This document shows positions 1 through 8,513 of a stretch of DNA of 25,339 bases, in pieces (position 1 is the stretch's first letter; each line of letters opens with the position of its first letter). The notes under the pieces were generated by a model. The model made no database searches. It saw nothing but the letters and a program-made list of their open reading frames with translations, and had not been told where the DNA came from. Where the stretch lies: contig SVNB01000007.1 of assembly GCA_015067125.1 (NCBI GenBank), forward strand, positions 1 to 25,339, read 5' to 3'. The translations under genes and the position numbers were made by a program. Source of the DNA: Oscillospiraceae bacterium. Lineage in GTDB: Bacteria; Bacillota; Clostridia; Oscillospirales; Ruminococcaceae.

Positions 1-1773
1 TGCGTTTTCAGTGCCGCCATAGGTTGCAATGAAATCGTCGATAGCCTGTTTTACTTCGGGGTTCCAGCCGTCTTCAAGAGTGCCGTATGCGGGTGCTTCG
101 TACTCTGCTTTAAGTTCATCAAGAGTAAGAGGAGCATCTTCTACGAAAGTGATTCTGCCCTGAGGAGCTGCGTACTCTGCGGGAAGAACGCCGCCTTCGA
201 AGGATTTAACATAGTTAGCAAGAACCATGTAGTCTTCCATTACGTAGTCAACAACGTTAACTGCGCCATCGAACATTGCAAAGCCGTCGCCAAGGTCGCG
301 AAGAGTGTAGTTATAACCTGCAAGGTTATATTTTGCTTCAAGATCAAGGGGTTCGCCGCCGACCATTACGTTTCTGACTCTGTATTCGCCGGTAGGACCG
401 CCGACCCATACGCCTTTGTCATCAGCCTGAACGGTGGAAGGAATTGCAGTGTTGATTTCATAAGTGATGCCGGAAACGTGGAGGAAGCCGCCGTTTTCTG
501 CATTGGGAGTTGCTTTTGCACCCCATTCAAGAGCATCGAGAAGCTGCTGACCGGTAATGGTCTGGAGGCATGCTACGTTGCCGAAGGTGTGGATATCTTT
601 GCAGGTGAGGTAAGAGATTTCGCCGGAAATAGCTTTGTTACGTACGCCGCCGCCGTTCATGATTGCAACGTCAACGTCGAGATCCATATTATCGAAGAGA
701 TAATAAAGAGCATCTGCAGCAAAGTCGCCGGTGTTGGTTTCCTGTTTACGAACAAGACGGTTGCCTTCTGCATCATAGTTATCAAGAACTACGTCGCCGG
801 TGTTGCCGATAACAACGCCAAGTTCTTCGGTAACAGAAGCTATCCACGCATCCTGAATTGCTTTAACTTCAGCATCGGGTTCTGCAGTAACTTCGGTTAC
901 AAGTTCGGTGGAAATGGTGCCGTCTGCAGAGATGGTCATTTTACCGATAGCGCCGAAGTATTCGCCGGTCTGGGTAAGAAGAACAGTATTGCCTTCTTTA
1001 TCGGATACTGCTTTGCCAACAACAGTGCTGTGAGAGTGACCGTCGATGAAAGCATCAAGACCGGTGGTGTTTGCAATAACTTCTTCAGAAGTCCAAGGCA
1101 TGGAAGCAGGGTCATCACCAAGGTGACCAAGAGCGATAACTACGTCAGCTTCTGCGGAAGCAGCGTCGATAGCGGTCTGTACTGCTGCGTAAAGAGCAGA
1201 ACCGTCGGTGCCGCCTGCGATGCCATAGATGTAGTTGCCGTCATCATCCTGGAAGTATGCAGGGGTGGATTTGGTGAAGGATTCGGGAGTGGTGATACCG
1301 ATGAGGGCAATTTTTTTGCCGCCTGCTTCGAATACTTTGTAAGCATCGAGTACGGATTCGCCGACTACGCCGTTTTCTTCATGGTAGAAGTTGCAGGATA
1401 CGTAAGGGAACTGTGCCCAAACGTCGGTTACGTTGATACGGCCTTCCATGCCGTAGTCAAACTCGTGGTTACCAAGAGTGGCAATGTCGTAACCAGCTGC
1501 GTTCATGAGTTTGATGATGGTTTCGCCTTTATCCATGGAACCGTAAGCGGTACCCTGGATATGGTCGCCTGCATCAACAAGAAGAACATCATTGCCTTCT
1601 GCTTCCATCTGAGCTTTGTAAGCTGCGATGTCGTCATAGCCAAGATCTTCCTCGATGTAGGTGTGAACGTCGTTAGTATAAAGAATAACGACGTCGCCTT
1701 CTGCAGCAAATGCGGTGATTCCCATAGAGAGAACGAGCATTACTGCGAGAACGAGGCTCAAGATTTTTTTCAC
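1..1773 (-). CDS. Secreted 5'-nucleotidase / metallophosphatase (UshA-like), 3' end cut by window edge
   Basis: The reading frame is open from a GTG start to the window edge, giving 591 visible residues, so the C-terminus is missing. A signal peptide covers about residues 1-23 (KK, then a hydrophobic core, then AFA before AEGD). The N-terminal calcineurin-like phosphoesterase domain carries the metal-binding motifs of the 5'-nucleotidase family: NDVH (34-37), a GDH motif, GNHE (101-104) and GHSH (245-248). The C-terminal 5'-nucleotidase domain follows, with NTGDFAADAL and NGGGVR. The family hydrolyses extracellular nucleotides, or 2',3'-cyclic and UDP-sugar substrates; which substrate applies here cannot be told. 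The GTG was chosen because GGAGGG (1780-1785) lies 6 nt upstream and the signal peptide begins exactly there. The gene is divergent from a cation exchanger. Confidence 0.93.
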   Translation of the reverse strand, partial: MKKILSLVLAVMLVLSMGITAFAAEGDVVILYTNDVHTYIEEDLGYDDIAAYKAQMEAEGNDVLLVDAGDHIQGTAYGSMDKGETIIKLMNAAGYDIATLGNHEFDYGMEGRINVTDVWAQFPYVSCNFYHEENGVVGESVLDAYKVFEAGGKKIALIGITTPESFTKSTPAYFQDDDGNYIYGIAGGTDGSALYAAVQTAIDAASAEADVVIALGHLGDDPASMPWTSEEVIANTTGLDAFIDGHSHSTVVGKAVSDKEGNTVLLTQTGEYFGAIGKMTISADGTISTELVTEVTAEPDAEVKAIQDAWIASVTEELGVVIGNTGDVVLDNYDAEGNRLVRKQETNTGDFAADALYYLFDNMDLDVDVAIMNGGGVRNKAISGEISYLTCKDIHTFGNVACLQTITGQQLLDALEWGAKATPNAENGGFLHVSGITYEINTAIPSTVQADDKGVWVGGPTGEYRVRNVMVGGEPLDLEAKYNLAGYNYTLRDLGDGFAMFDGAVNVVDYVMEDYMVLANYVKSFEGGVLPAEYAAPQGRITFVEDAPLTLDELKAEYEAPAYGTLEDGWNPEVKQAIDDFIATYGGTENA

Positions 1774-1823
1774 AAAAATCCCTCCATTTTCTTTTTCTTT
1801 CGGGTCAAAAAAAGACCTAATAT

Positions 1824-1852
1824 ATTATATAATTATTCTAATAAATAGTAAA
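1824..1852 (-). promoter_or_regulatory. Sigma-A type promoter for the 5'-nucleotidase
   Basis: Read on the minus strand, a TTTACT -35 box (1847-1852) is followed after 17 bp by a perfect TATAAT -10 box (1824-1829). This leaves a leader of roughly 40 nt before the GTG start. The leader contains a short GGTC/GACC hairpin with a T-rich loop (about 1803-1817), which may be incidental. Confidence 0.6.
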
Positions 1853-1944
1853 GTAATTTTGAAAATTTTGTTAATTAAATATGGAAAAAATGTAGGGGCA
1901 TATTTTGGTAAAAATCAACAACAATTTATTAAATGTAATATATC

Positions 1945-1974
1945 TTGACAACCCCGGCAGAATAATGCTAAAAT
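1945..1974 (+). promoter_or_regulatory. Extended -10 promoter for the CaCA exchanger
   Basis: A perfect TTGACA (1945-1950) is followed after 18 bp by TAAAAT (1969-1974), preceded by TGC, which makes an extended -10. Transcription would start near 1981. That places all in-frame start codons before 1981 outside the message and supports the ATG at 2058 as the start of the exchanger. Confidence 0.7.
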
Positions 1975-2057
1975 CATTAACTGTCAAAAGGCTTTGCAAA
2001 CCGCATAATAAAGCCGAAAAACCAAAAGAAAATACAAAAAAGGACGGAACACAAAAA

Positions 2058-3011
2058 ATGATTTATGTGCTTTACCTTGTTGTTGCCGCTTTGGTAACAA
2101 TAATGTCCATCAAAGCATCCGAATATGTGGATATGCTTGATAAGACAACTTCTCTTTCCGGCGCGTTTCTTGGCGGAATACTTCTTTCTGCGGTAACTTC
2201 TCTTCCGGAACTTTTTACCAGCATTTCTTCCACCCTTATGCTCGATCAGCCGGGTCTTTGCATAGGCAATATTTTGGGAAGCAACCTTTTTAACTACGCA
2301 ATGTTAAGCGTGTTTATTCTTACCGCTGTTGTTAAATTCGCAAAATGCGAACTTTCCAAAATCCACCTTGTTGTTGCGCTTTCTGTTGTTGCCATGGGCG
2401 GACTTATCGTTTGCAACAAATACGGAATTCTTGCCTTTGATATCGGCAGCGTAAGCGTAACTTCCGTTCTTATCATTCTTCTTTACGTTCTTACAGTATG
2501 GATTATGTACAAAAAGGGCGGAACTTCCGAAAGCGGCGATGATGACGGCGCCCCCGTGACCCTTTCCAGAAAACAGATTCTTACCAGATTTACCCTTGTA
2601 AGTATCGGAATTGTTGTTTTCAGCGTTATACTCACCTATATCACCGATGAGCTTTCTGTTCGTCTTAATCTTGGCAAAACAGTTGCCGGTGCGCTCTTCC
2701 TTGGCGTTGCAACCTCTCTGCCGGAAACCGCTTCCACCTGGACTCTCTTTAAAATCAAAAACTATGATATTGCCGTGGGCAACATCGTTGGTTCCTGCCT
2801 GTTTAACTTTACCATTCTTTCCGTTGCGGATTTCTTCTATCGCGGCGGCGGAATCTATGCCATCACCGATGTTTCCACCATGAATCTTATTATCTTTGCT
2901 TCCGTTGCTTCTGTTCTTGTGGCACTTATGCTTAAATTCCGCAGCAAAGCAACCTGCATTATCTGCCCCGTTGGCATTGTGGCAAGTTATATTGCGTTTC
3001 TTGCTTTGTAA
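2058..3011 (+). CDS. CaCA-family cation (calcium/sodium) exchanger, YrbG-like
   Basis: This is a 317-residue integral membrane protein with about ten hydrophobic segments. The two inverted alpha-repeats that define the Ca2+:cation antiporter family are clear. The first is at about residues 35-80, with TSLPE (47-51) and GNILGSNLFN (70-79). The second is at about 205-255, with TSLPE (219-223) and GNIVGSCLFN. The acidic residue of each SLPE motif binds the transported cation in the family. A hydrophilic loop between the halves contains SGDDDG. The start at 2058 fits the length of bacterial family members, and the frame upstream of it is basic, lacks hydrophobic segments and lies across the promoter. 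An AGGACGG ribosome binding site is present but rather distant. The true ion (Ca2+, or another cation against Na+, K+ or H+) is not known. Confidence 0.9.
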   Translation: MIYVLYLVVAALVTIMSIKASEYVDMLDKTTSLSGAFLGGILLSAVTSLPELFTSISSTLMLDQPGLCIGNILGSNLFNYAMLSVFILTAVVKFAKCELSKIHLVVALSVVAMGGLIVCNKYGILAFDIGSVSVTSVLIILLYVLTVWIMYKKGGTSESGDDDGAPVTLSRKQILTRFTLVSIGIVVFSVILTYITDELSVRLNLGKTVAGALFLGVATSLPETASTWTLFKIKNYDIAVGNIVGSCLFNFTILSVADFFYRGGGIYAITDVSTMNLIIFASVASVLVALMLKFRSKATCIICPVGIVASYIAFLAL

Positions 3012-3021
3012 TTAAATCAAA

Positions 3022-3053
3022 AACAAAAAAGCCGCCAGCTGGCGGCTTTTTTG
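3022..3053. terminator. Bidirectional intrinsic terminator between exchanger and ybaK
   Basis: A perfect 16-bp palindrome (3031-3046, GCCGCCAG/CTGGCGGC) has an A-run on its left and a T-run on its right, so it can terminate both converging transcripts. Confidence 0.85.
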
Positions 3054-3062
3054 TTTGCATAT

Positions 3063-3554
3063 TTATTCCGTTACAATAAGATCGGCGGTTTTTGCCCGCA
3101 CAAGAGGAAGTAAATCGGATGGAGAAATTTCTGTCTGACGGCCGATTTTTCCGGCGCTGACGGTTACGGTGCTCAAATCGAGCACCGCTTTGTGAAATAC
3201 GGTGGGGAAAAGTTTTTTCATTCCTATGGGCGAGCATCCGCCGTGAATATAGCCCGTAAGGCCAAGCAGATCCGCGGAAGGAATCATGGCTACGCTTTTT
3301 TCACCAACGGCTTTTGCGGCTTTTTTATAGTCAAGACGCTCCGCACCGGGAATAACGAAAACGTAATAATTTCCTCCGGAGGATTTGAGCACCAGGGTTT
3401 TGTAAACCTCGTTTACGTCTTTGCCGATGATGCCTGCAACGGTTACGGCATCGCAGGGCGCGCCTTCCTCATAATCAAAAGCATGGGGAATATAGGCGAT
3501 TTTTTTCTGGTCAAGAATGCGCATAACGTTGGTTTTTTCGTCGGTTTTCTTCAA
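3063..3554 (-). CDS. ybaK: Cys-tRNA(Pro)/Cys-tRNA(Cys) deacylase, YbaK/EbsC family
   Basis: The 163-residue protein matches the YbaK family in length and order of motifs. It has an N-terminal ILDQKKIAYIPHAFDY segment, the KTLVLK strand with the conserved lysine (K52) needed for deacylation, and the GGCSPIGMKK loop. Members hydrolyse mischarged Cys-tRNA(Pro) in trans of prolyl-tRNA synthetase. The start is TTG: a GAGGTG site (3562-3567) lies 7 nt before it, whereas the ATG just upstream meets a stop after two codons. The gene begins 4 nt after the phosphodiesterase gene and is the last gene of the operon. Why a tRNA-editing enzyme sits there is unclear. Confidence 0.9.
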   Translation of the reverse strand: MKKTDEKTNVMRILDQKKIAYIPHAFDYEEGAPCDAVTVAGIIGKDVNEVYKTLVLKSSGGNYYVFVIPGAERLDYKKAAKAVGEKSVAMIPSADLLGLTGYIHGGCSPIGMKKLFPTVFHKAVLDLSTVTVSAGKIGRQTEISPSDLLPLVRAKTADLIVTE

Positions 3555-3558
3555 AACA

Positions 3559-4386
3559 TCACACCTCGGTCACATCAAAATCTTCGCATACAAACGTGGA
3601 AAAACCTTTATATGCGGCCTCTTCAACATCATCCATGGAATGTGCTGTATAACAGCAAAGGCGGGTGCCGTAAAAACGGTTAAGGGCAAAACCAAGGGAT
3701 TTATCCTTAAAATTATAAGAAATGAAATCCGGTTTTGCGGCATAGTTGGTAAGCAGGTTTGCCAGAGCAAAACCCATAAAACCCTTTACGCCAAGATGAT
3801 TTCTTCCGGCAGAAAGCTGTCCGCGGATAACTTCCGGGTGGTTCTTTTTAAACCATTCGAGCACGAAGGGATTAAAACTTATAACGTTATAATTACCTTC
3901 GTAATTTTTGAGCATCTGATATACACCCTCGAGGAAATTCGGATCATATCCGGCACCGGAAGTTTTGATTTCGCAGGAAAGAGGAACGTTTTTGAGCACC
4001 GTAAGCACGTCCTCGAAAAGAGGGATGTGCTCTTCGCTTTCTTTAAGGCGCAGGGCAGAAAGCTCCTCAAAGGTCATTTCGCTTATAAGTTTATCTGCAC
4101 CGCACATTCTTTTGGCGTTAAGGTCGTGGAAAACAACGATTTTGCCGTCTTTTGTGGGCTGCACGTCAAGTTCAACGCCAAGGCCGTGCTCGACGGCATT
4201 TTTGAACGCGGGTATGCTGTTTTCCGGAAGTTTATCGTTATGAAAACCTCTGTGGCAGTATGCAGCGGGCATATCAAAAAAGCGGAATTTGTTGGGCGTT
4301 GTAAGATAAACAAACGCGCAGGCAAATACAAGAAAAATGATTATGAGCACCATAATAACGGCGGTGAGCACGGGATTTTCTATCAT
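3559..4386 (-). CDS. Membrane-anchored glycerophosphodiester phosphodiesterase (GDPD family)
   Basis: The protein has 275 residues. An N-terminal transmembrane helix (about 7-29) is followed by a GDPD TIM-barrel. The family active-site set is visible: HRG (45-47), PENS (54-57), ELD (72-74, metal-binding acids) and HD (87-88). A later CEIKTSG strand supplies another acidic ligand. The family cleaves glycerophosphodiesters to glycerol-3-phosphate and an alcohol; some members act on lipids or teichoic acid. The domain most likely faces outside if the single helix is a signal anchor. The start codon shares one base with the stop codon of the upstream transporter gene, so the two are translationally coupled, and the ybaK-like gene follows by 4 nt. 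Confidence 0.9.
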   Translation of the reverse strand: MIENPVLTAVIMVLIIIFLVFACAFVYLTTPNKFRFFDMPAAYCHRGFHNDKLPENSIPAFKNAVEHGLGVELDVQPTKDGKIVVFHDLNAKRMCGADKLISEMTFEELSALRLKESEEHIPLFEDVLTVLKNVPLSCEIKTSGAGYDPNFLEGVYQMLKNYEGNYNVISFNPFVLEWFKKNHPEVIRGQLSAGRNHLGVKGFMGFALANLLTNYAAKPDFISYNFKDKSLGFALNRFYGTRLCCYTAHSMDDVEEAAYKGFSTFVCEDFDVTEV

Positions 4387-5681
4387 CAGTCATCGCCTCC
4401 GACATCGAACGCTTCAAGCTTATCAACGGATTTTACAGGCTTGCTGTCGCCGTGTTTTACCTGCATAAGCATTGCAAGAGCGATAAGCTCCGCCAGTACG
4501 GCATAGGGGAAAAGAACGCCGTAGTTATCAAGGTTTTCCATAAGAAAGCCTGCAATCATAGGGGTTATAATTTGCGCGGACATAGAGGCGGTGTAATAAT
4601 ATCCGGTATATTTGCCGATATCGCTGCCCTGGCTCATTTCCCAGATGATGGGGAAGGTGTTTACGATAACGCAGGCATAGCCGCAGCCGATGATAACGAA
4701 GAAAGGAAGAAGATGCGCTCCGGCACTTCTGAAAAAGGACATTACAAGGAAGCACGAAGCCATTACGCAAAGGCCGATCATAACGGCTTTTTTGCGGCCG
4801 AATTTTGTAGCGATAAGGCCGGAAGGAAGATAAAAAGCAATGGAAGAAACGGTTGCAACCATAAGATAGTTTGCAAAGCTGCCGCCTTTAACTTCCAGAA
4901 AGTTGGTCATATAAAGGCTGAAGAACGTGGTAACAGCGTTATAGCCGATAAAGAAGAACGCAACGCAAAGAAGCATAAAGATAAGGCTTTTAAATACGTC
5001 TTTGGACATTTTTTTGCCTTTGGAATGTTCTTCGTTAAGCTCTTCTTCAGTGCTTTCGTATCCGCCGGTTTCTTCCATTTCTTTAACAAGCTTGTTTTCG
5101 CGAACGGTAAGAACAAGAATAATAACGGCACCGATCATAATACCGGCAATGATCGCAAAAATGGGGAAGTAGTTGGGCTTGCCTTCTTTTGGAACAAGCA
5201 GGCTGATAAGCGCAAGAGAGATAACGCCGCCCACGGCACCCATAAGGTTAATTACCGCGTTGCCTTTGCTGCGAAGCTTTTTGGGTGTTACGTCCGGCAT
5301 AAGAGAAACCGCCGGAGAACGGTAGGTTGCCATTGCTAAAAGGGTCATGCCAAGGCAAAGGGCAAAACCAAGAAGGTTTTCCGTATTATCAAAATAGGGA
5401 AGGAACATCATGCTTATAACGGCAACAATGGTTCCGAAGATGATATAAGGGCTTCTTTTTCCAAGGGGAGTGTGAGTTTTATCGGAAAGTGAACCAAAAA
5501 GCGGAAGCATGAAAAGGGCAAGAATATTATCTATTGCCATGATCTGGCCTGTGGCGGTTTCGCCTACGTTAAAAGTGTTTTCAAGAATCAGCGGAATGAT
5601 TCCGTCATAAGCCTGCCAGAAGGTGCAGATGGAAAGAAAAGCAAGACCAACAAGCAGCGTGCGTTTGTAATTAAGTTTCAT
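4386..5681 (-). CDS. MFS transporter, SLC45-like
   Basis: The 431-residue protein has about twelve hydrophobic segments and a charged central loop (around residues 210-235, rich in Glu and Lys). After the second helix comes the MFS loop GSLSDKTHTPLGKRSPYI, the form typical of the SLC45/sugar-cation symporter branch. A second copy, ATKFGRKKA, follows in the C-terminal half. The substrate cannot be read from the sequence; sugars or glycosides are the usual guess for the branch. The start was placed at the ATG preceded by GGAGGC (5688-5693) at 6 nt; a longer frame upstream overlaps the E2-like gene and adds residues without membrane character. It is the second gene of the operon, 16 nt after the acyltransferase-like gene, and overlaps the GDPD gene by one base. 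Confidence 0.88.
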   Translation of the reverse strand: MKLNYKRTLLVGLAFLSICTFWQAYDGIIPLILENTFNVGETATGQIMAIDNILALFMLPLFGSLSDKTHTPLGKRSPYIIFGTIVAVISMMFLPYFDNTENLLGFALCLGMTLLAMATYRSPAVSLMPDVTPKKLRSKGNAVINLMGAVGGVISLALISLLVPKEGKPNYFPIFAIIAGIMIGAVIILVLTVRENKLVKEMEETGGYESTEEELNEEHSKGKKMSKDVFKSLIFMLLCVAFFFIGYNAVTTFFSLYMTNFLEVKGGSFANYLMVATVSSIAFYLPSGLIATKFGRKKAVMIGLCVMASCFLVMSFFRSAGAHLLPFFVIIGCGYACVIVNTFPIIWEMSQGSDIGKYTGYYYTASMSAQIITPMIAGFLMENLDNYGVLFPYAVLAELIALAMLMQVKHGDSKPVKSVDKLEAFDVGGDD

Positions 5682-5697
5682 AATTGTGCCTCCAAAA

Positions 5698-6582
5698 TCA
5701 GTCAACGTCTTCGATAATCTGTTCGGGTTTTTCATCAAGACAGTCCGGATGGCGAAGAATCCAGTCCAGTTGTTTGAATGCTGTTGCATAATAGTGTCCG
5801 TCGGTAATGCGTTCATCACAAACGACGGTAAAATCAACGTATTTGTGTTTTTCCACACTTCCGTCCTTCTGCACTTCCAGTTCCGTGCGTTTTGCACCAA
5901 AAGTTAAAAAGATGGGGCAGTTGCCAAAGTTATAAAGATGATGATAAATTGGCGCAATGCCAAGGGAACCAAGGTTGGAGATAAACATACTGCAATGGAA
6001 GGGCGAAACTTTGTGGATGATTTTAGGCATGATTCCGAAATAATCAAGAAAATTTACAAGGCCCACAAATGCCCGGAGTATAAGCGCGGGCATATAGTTT
6101 ATTATCCTTGCAACGTTATCAAAAAGGTTGGAATCTCCGGCCTGCCGTGCAAGCTCCACAGCTTCTTCCATTTTGCGGTAAACGTCATCTGCGGTGTCTT
6201 CCGGTTTAAAAATAACTTTTATGGCAGATTCCTGTGCGTTAAGCTCCATACTCTTTTTTACCATCATGCTTACGGTAATATCTTCTCCGTGCTGATAGAT
6301 GCGCTGACCGGAAACAAAGCGGTTCATGGCCGGTTTTTGAGAAACCAGGCGGATATACGCGGCAAGCACAACATGAAGAAATCCAAAGCCGGAAAGCCCG
6401 TCTTCGCGGCGTTTTTTCTTTATGTAATTTTCGATTCTGCCAAGCTCTATGGAGCCGGAGAAAAGGTTGGAAGCGTCGTTCCTCGTTTTCATAATAAAGG
6501 GAACGATATAAGTCATCGGCGATAAAGAACGAACACGGTATCCGTCATAACGGTCGCCGAAGCGTTTTTTCCTTTTTTCCAT
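5698..6582 (-). CDS. Stand-alone 2-oxoacid dehydrogenase E2-like acyltransferase domain, catalytic His replaced by Glu
   Basis: The 294-residue protein corresponds to the catalytic (CAT-like) domain of dihydrolipoamide acyltransferases, without a lipoyl domain or peripheral-subunit-binding domain. Recognisable parts are the MKTRNDASNLF segment, the central FISNLGSLG strand and the C-terminal VCDERITDGHYY segment (255-265). In true E2 and chloramphenicol acetyltransferase the motif there is HxxxDG; here it reads ExxxDG (E257, D261, G262), so the general-base histidine is absent. H263 follows directly and might substitute, but that is speculation. It is the first gene of a four-gene operon with a transporter, a phosphodiesterase and a YbaK protein. 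No E1 or E3 subunit is nearby. An acyltransferase for a small acceptor, or a non-catalytic protein, are both possible. Confidence 0.78.
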   Translation of the reverse strand: MEKRKKRFGDRYDGYRVRSLSPMTYIVPFIMKTRNDASNLFSGSIELGRIENYIKKKRREDGLSGFGFLHVVLAAYIRLVSQKPAMNRFVSGQRIYQHGEDITVSMMVKKSMELNAQESAIKVIFKPEDTADDVYRKMEEAVELARQAGDSNLFDNVARIINYMPALILRAFVGLVNFLDYFGIMPKIIHKVSPFHCSMFISNLGSLGIAPIYHHLYNFGNCPIFLTFGAKRTELEVQKDGSVEKHKYVDFTVVCDERITDGHYYATAFKQLDWILRHPDCLDEKPEQIIEDVD

Positions 6583-6626
6583 AGTAACAAATCCCTTCTG
6601 CGTAAAAACGCATATTATTAATAACC

Positions 6627-6632
6627 ATTATA
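6627..6632 (-). promoter_or_regulatory. Probable -10 box for the E2-like operon
   Basis: A perfect TATAAT lies on the minus strand about 45 nt before the start codon, but I see no good -35 box at 16-18 bp. An inverted repeat TGCGT/ACGCA (6599-6612) lies in the predicted leader just before the AGAAGGGA ribosome binding site. Confidence 0.4.
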
Positions 6633-6758
6633 TCAGATTTGTTCCCATAAATCTATTAAATAATAAAATAAAGTTTGTTTACAGACAAAAAAACAGAAAA
6701 AACGGCACATTAAATATGTTTTATAGTAATTTATCTTTATAAAAATAAGATTAAACAG

Positions 6759-6787
6759 TTGTAAACAAAGCAGAAACATGATAAAAT
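6759..6787 (+). promoter_or_regulatory. Sigma-A type promoter for gltX-glnS
   Basis: TTGTAA (6759-6764), a 17-bp spacer and TAAAAT (6782-6787) form a good vegetative promoter. Transcription would begin near 6794, leaving a leader of about 36 nt. That is too short for a T-box, so these synthetase genes do not appear to be under T-box control. Confidence 0.65.
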
Positions 6788-6829
6788 ATTTTGTATATGT
6801 TTATTCCCTTTTTAGGAGGAAAATTTACT

Positions 6830-8476
6830 ATGGATTATAAGAAACTTGCGGAACTTCTGTTCCCGGATGTGACCGAAACCGCAGAAGAGGTCGAGGCACG
6901 TTATCCCCAAAGAGATCTTCCCGAAGGCGCAAAAGTAACCCGCATTGCACCAAGCCCCACCGGTTTTATGCACCTGGGCAACCTTTTCGGCGCTATTACA
7001 GACGAACGTCTTGCACACCAAAGCGGCGGCGTTTTCTTCCTTCGAATCGAGGATACCGACGCAAAACGCGCAGTGGAAGGCGGCGTTGAAACCATTATCA
7101 ACGTTTTTAAAAAATTCGGACTTAATTTTGACGAAGGCGCTCTTATAGATGGTGAAAAAGGCGATTACGGCCCCTATCGCCAGCGCCAGAGAGCCGGACT
7201 TTATCATGTATTCGCCAAAAAACTTGTTGCCGAAGGCAAAGCTTATCCCTGCTTCTGCACAGAAGAAGACCTTGCCGCCATGAGGGAACAGCAGGAGGCA
7301 GAAAAAGCCAACCCCGGCTATTACGGCAAATGGGCCGCCCACCGCGATATGCCCCTTGAAGAGGTGGAAAAAGCTCTTGCGGAAGGCAAATCCTGGGTTC
7401 TTCGCTTCCGCAGCGAAGGCGACGCGGAAAAATACCTGCACCTTAACGACCTTGTAAAAGGCAAAATAGATATGCCGGAAAACGACCAGGATATCGTTCT
7501 TCTTAAATCCGACGGTATTCCTACTTACCATTTTGCGCACGTTGTTGATGACCATCTTATGAAGACCACCCACGTTGTGCGCGGCGAAGAATGGCTTGCA
7601 ACCTGGCCTATTCATGTTCAGCTTTTCAGTGCTCTTGGCTGGAAGATGCCCAAATATGTCCACACCGCCCAGCTTATGAAGATGGACGGCGAAAGCAAAC
7701 GCAAACTTTCCAAACGCAAAGACCCGGAACTTGCGCTCGATTTCTATTTTGAAGAAGGATATCCCGTTCCTTCCGTTATCGAATATCTTCTCACTCTCCT
7801 CAACTCCAACTTTGAGGAATGGCGCCTTGCAAACCCCAAGGAACCTTATGAGAACTTCAAATTCACCACCAATAAGATGAGCGTTTCCGGTTCTCTCTTC
7901 GATCTTGATAAACTTCGTGACGTTTCCAAAAACGTTGTGGCAATGCTTACCACAGAAAAAGTATGGGAATACTTTTCCGACTGGGCGGAAAAATACGATA
8001 ACGAGTTCTATCAGCTTCTTGCAAGAGACCCCGAATATGCAAAATCCATCATCTCCATCGGCCGCGGCGTTCCGAAACCCAGAAAAGACATTGCCGTATG
8101 GAGCGAAATGAAGGAATATATGGCTTTCTTCTATGATGAACTTTTTGTGGAAGGAAAACAGTACCCCGAAAACATGAGCACCGAAGATATTGCCGCAGTG
8201 CTTAAAAATTACGTAAGCATCTATGATGAGCACGATGACCAGACCGAATGGTTCAACCGCATCAAGGAACTTTCTGTTTCCATGGGTTATGCTGCATCTC
8301 CCAAGGAATATAAACAGAACCCCGATGCGTTCAAAGGCCACGTAGGCGATATTTCCGCCGTAATCAGAATGGCAGTCACCGGCAGAGTAAACAGCCCGGA
8401 TATGTTTACCGTAATGAACATTCTCGGAAAAGAAAAAGTCACCGAAAGACTTGAAAAGGCTCTTGCCGCTCTTTAA
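6830..8476 (+). CDS. gltX: Glutamyl-tRNA synthetase
   Basis: This class I synthetase has 548 residues. The Rossmann fold begins with RIAPSPTGFMHLGN, in which HLGN (48-51) is the HIGH motif, and the second signature KLSKR (292-296) is the KMSKS motif. RIEDTD and YHFAHVVDD are standard GluRS segments, and a CFC pair is reminiscent of the GluRS zinc region. The protein is somewhat longer than typical (about 470-500), owing to a roughly 37-residue N-terminal extension and a longer C-terminal helical part. The start ATG has AGGAGG at 10 nt. It lies 37 nt before glnS in one operon. Because glnS is present the enzyme may be discriminating, but this cannot be read directly. Confidence 0.95.
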   Translation: MDYKKLAELLFPDVTETAEEVEARYPQRDLPEGAKVTRIAPSPTGFMHLGNLFGAITDERLAHQSGGVFFLRIEDTDAKRAVEGGVETIINVFKKFGLNFDEGALIDGEKGDYGPYRQRQRAGLYHVFAKKLVAEGKAYPCFCTEEDLAAMREQQEAEKANPGYYGKWAAHRDMPLEEVEKALAEGKSWVLRFRSEGDAEKYLHLNDLVKGKIDMPENDQDIVLLKSDGIPTYHFAHVVDDHLMKTTHVVRGEEWLATWPIHVQLFSALGWKMPKYVHTAQLMKMDGESKRKLSKRKDPELALDFYFEEGYPVPSVIEYLLTLLNSNFEEWRLANPKEPYENFKFTTNKMSVSGSLFDLDKLRDVSKNVVAMLTTEKVWEYFSDWAEKYDNEFYQLLARDPEYAKSIISIGRGVPKPRKDIAVWSEMKEYMAFFYDELFVEGKQYPENMSTEDIAAVLKNYVSIYDEHDDQTEWFNRIKELSVSMGYAASPKEYKQNPDAFKGHVGDISAVIRMAVTGRVNSPDMFTVMNILGKEKVTERLEKALAAL

Positions 8477-8513
8477 TAAAAAACTTTCAAAAATAAACGA
8501 AAGGATATCTACC

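Noticed and set aside
478..1848. Open frame of 456 codons on the plus strand opposite the 5'-nucleotidase
   Set aside because: It is a shadow of the minus-strand gene: low-complexity, Val/Phe/Cys-rich translation with no recognisable domain, no ribosome binding site, and it runs across the minus-strand promoter.
6583..6829. Possible T-box riboswitch before gltX
   Set aside because: No T-box core sequence or antiterminator hairpin is visible, and the predicted leader is only about 36 nt.
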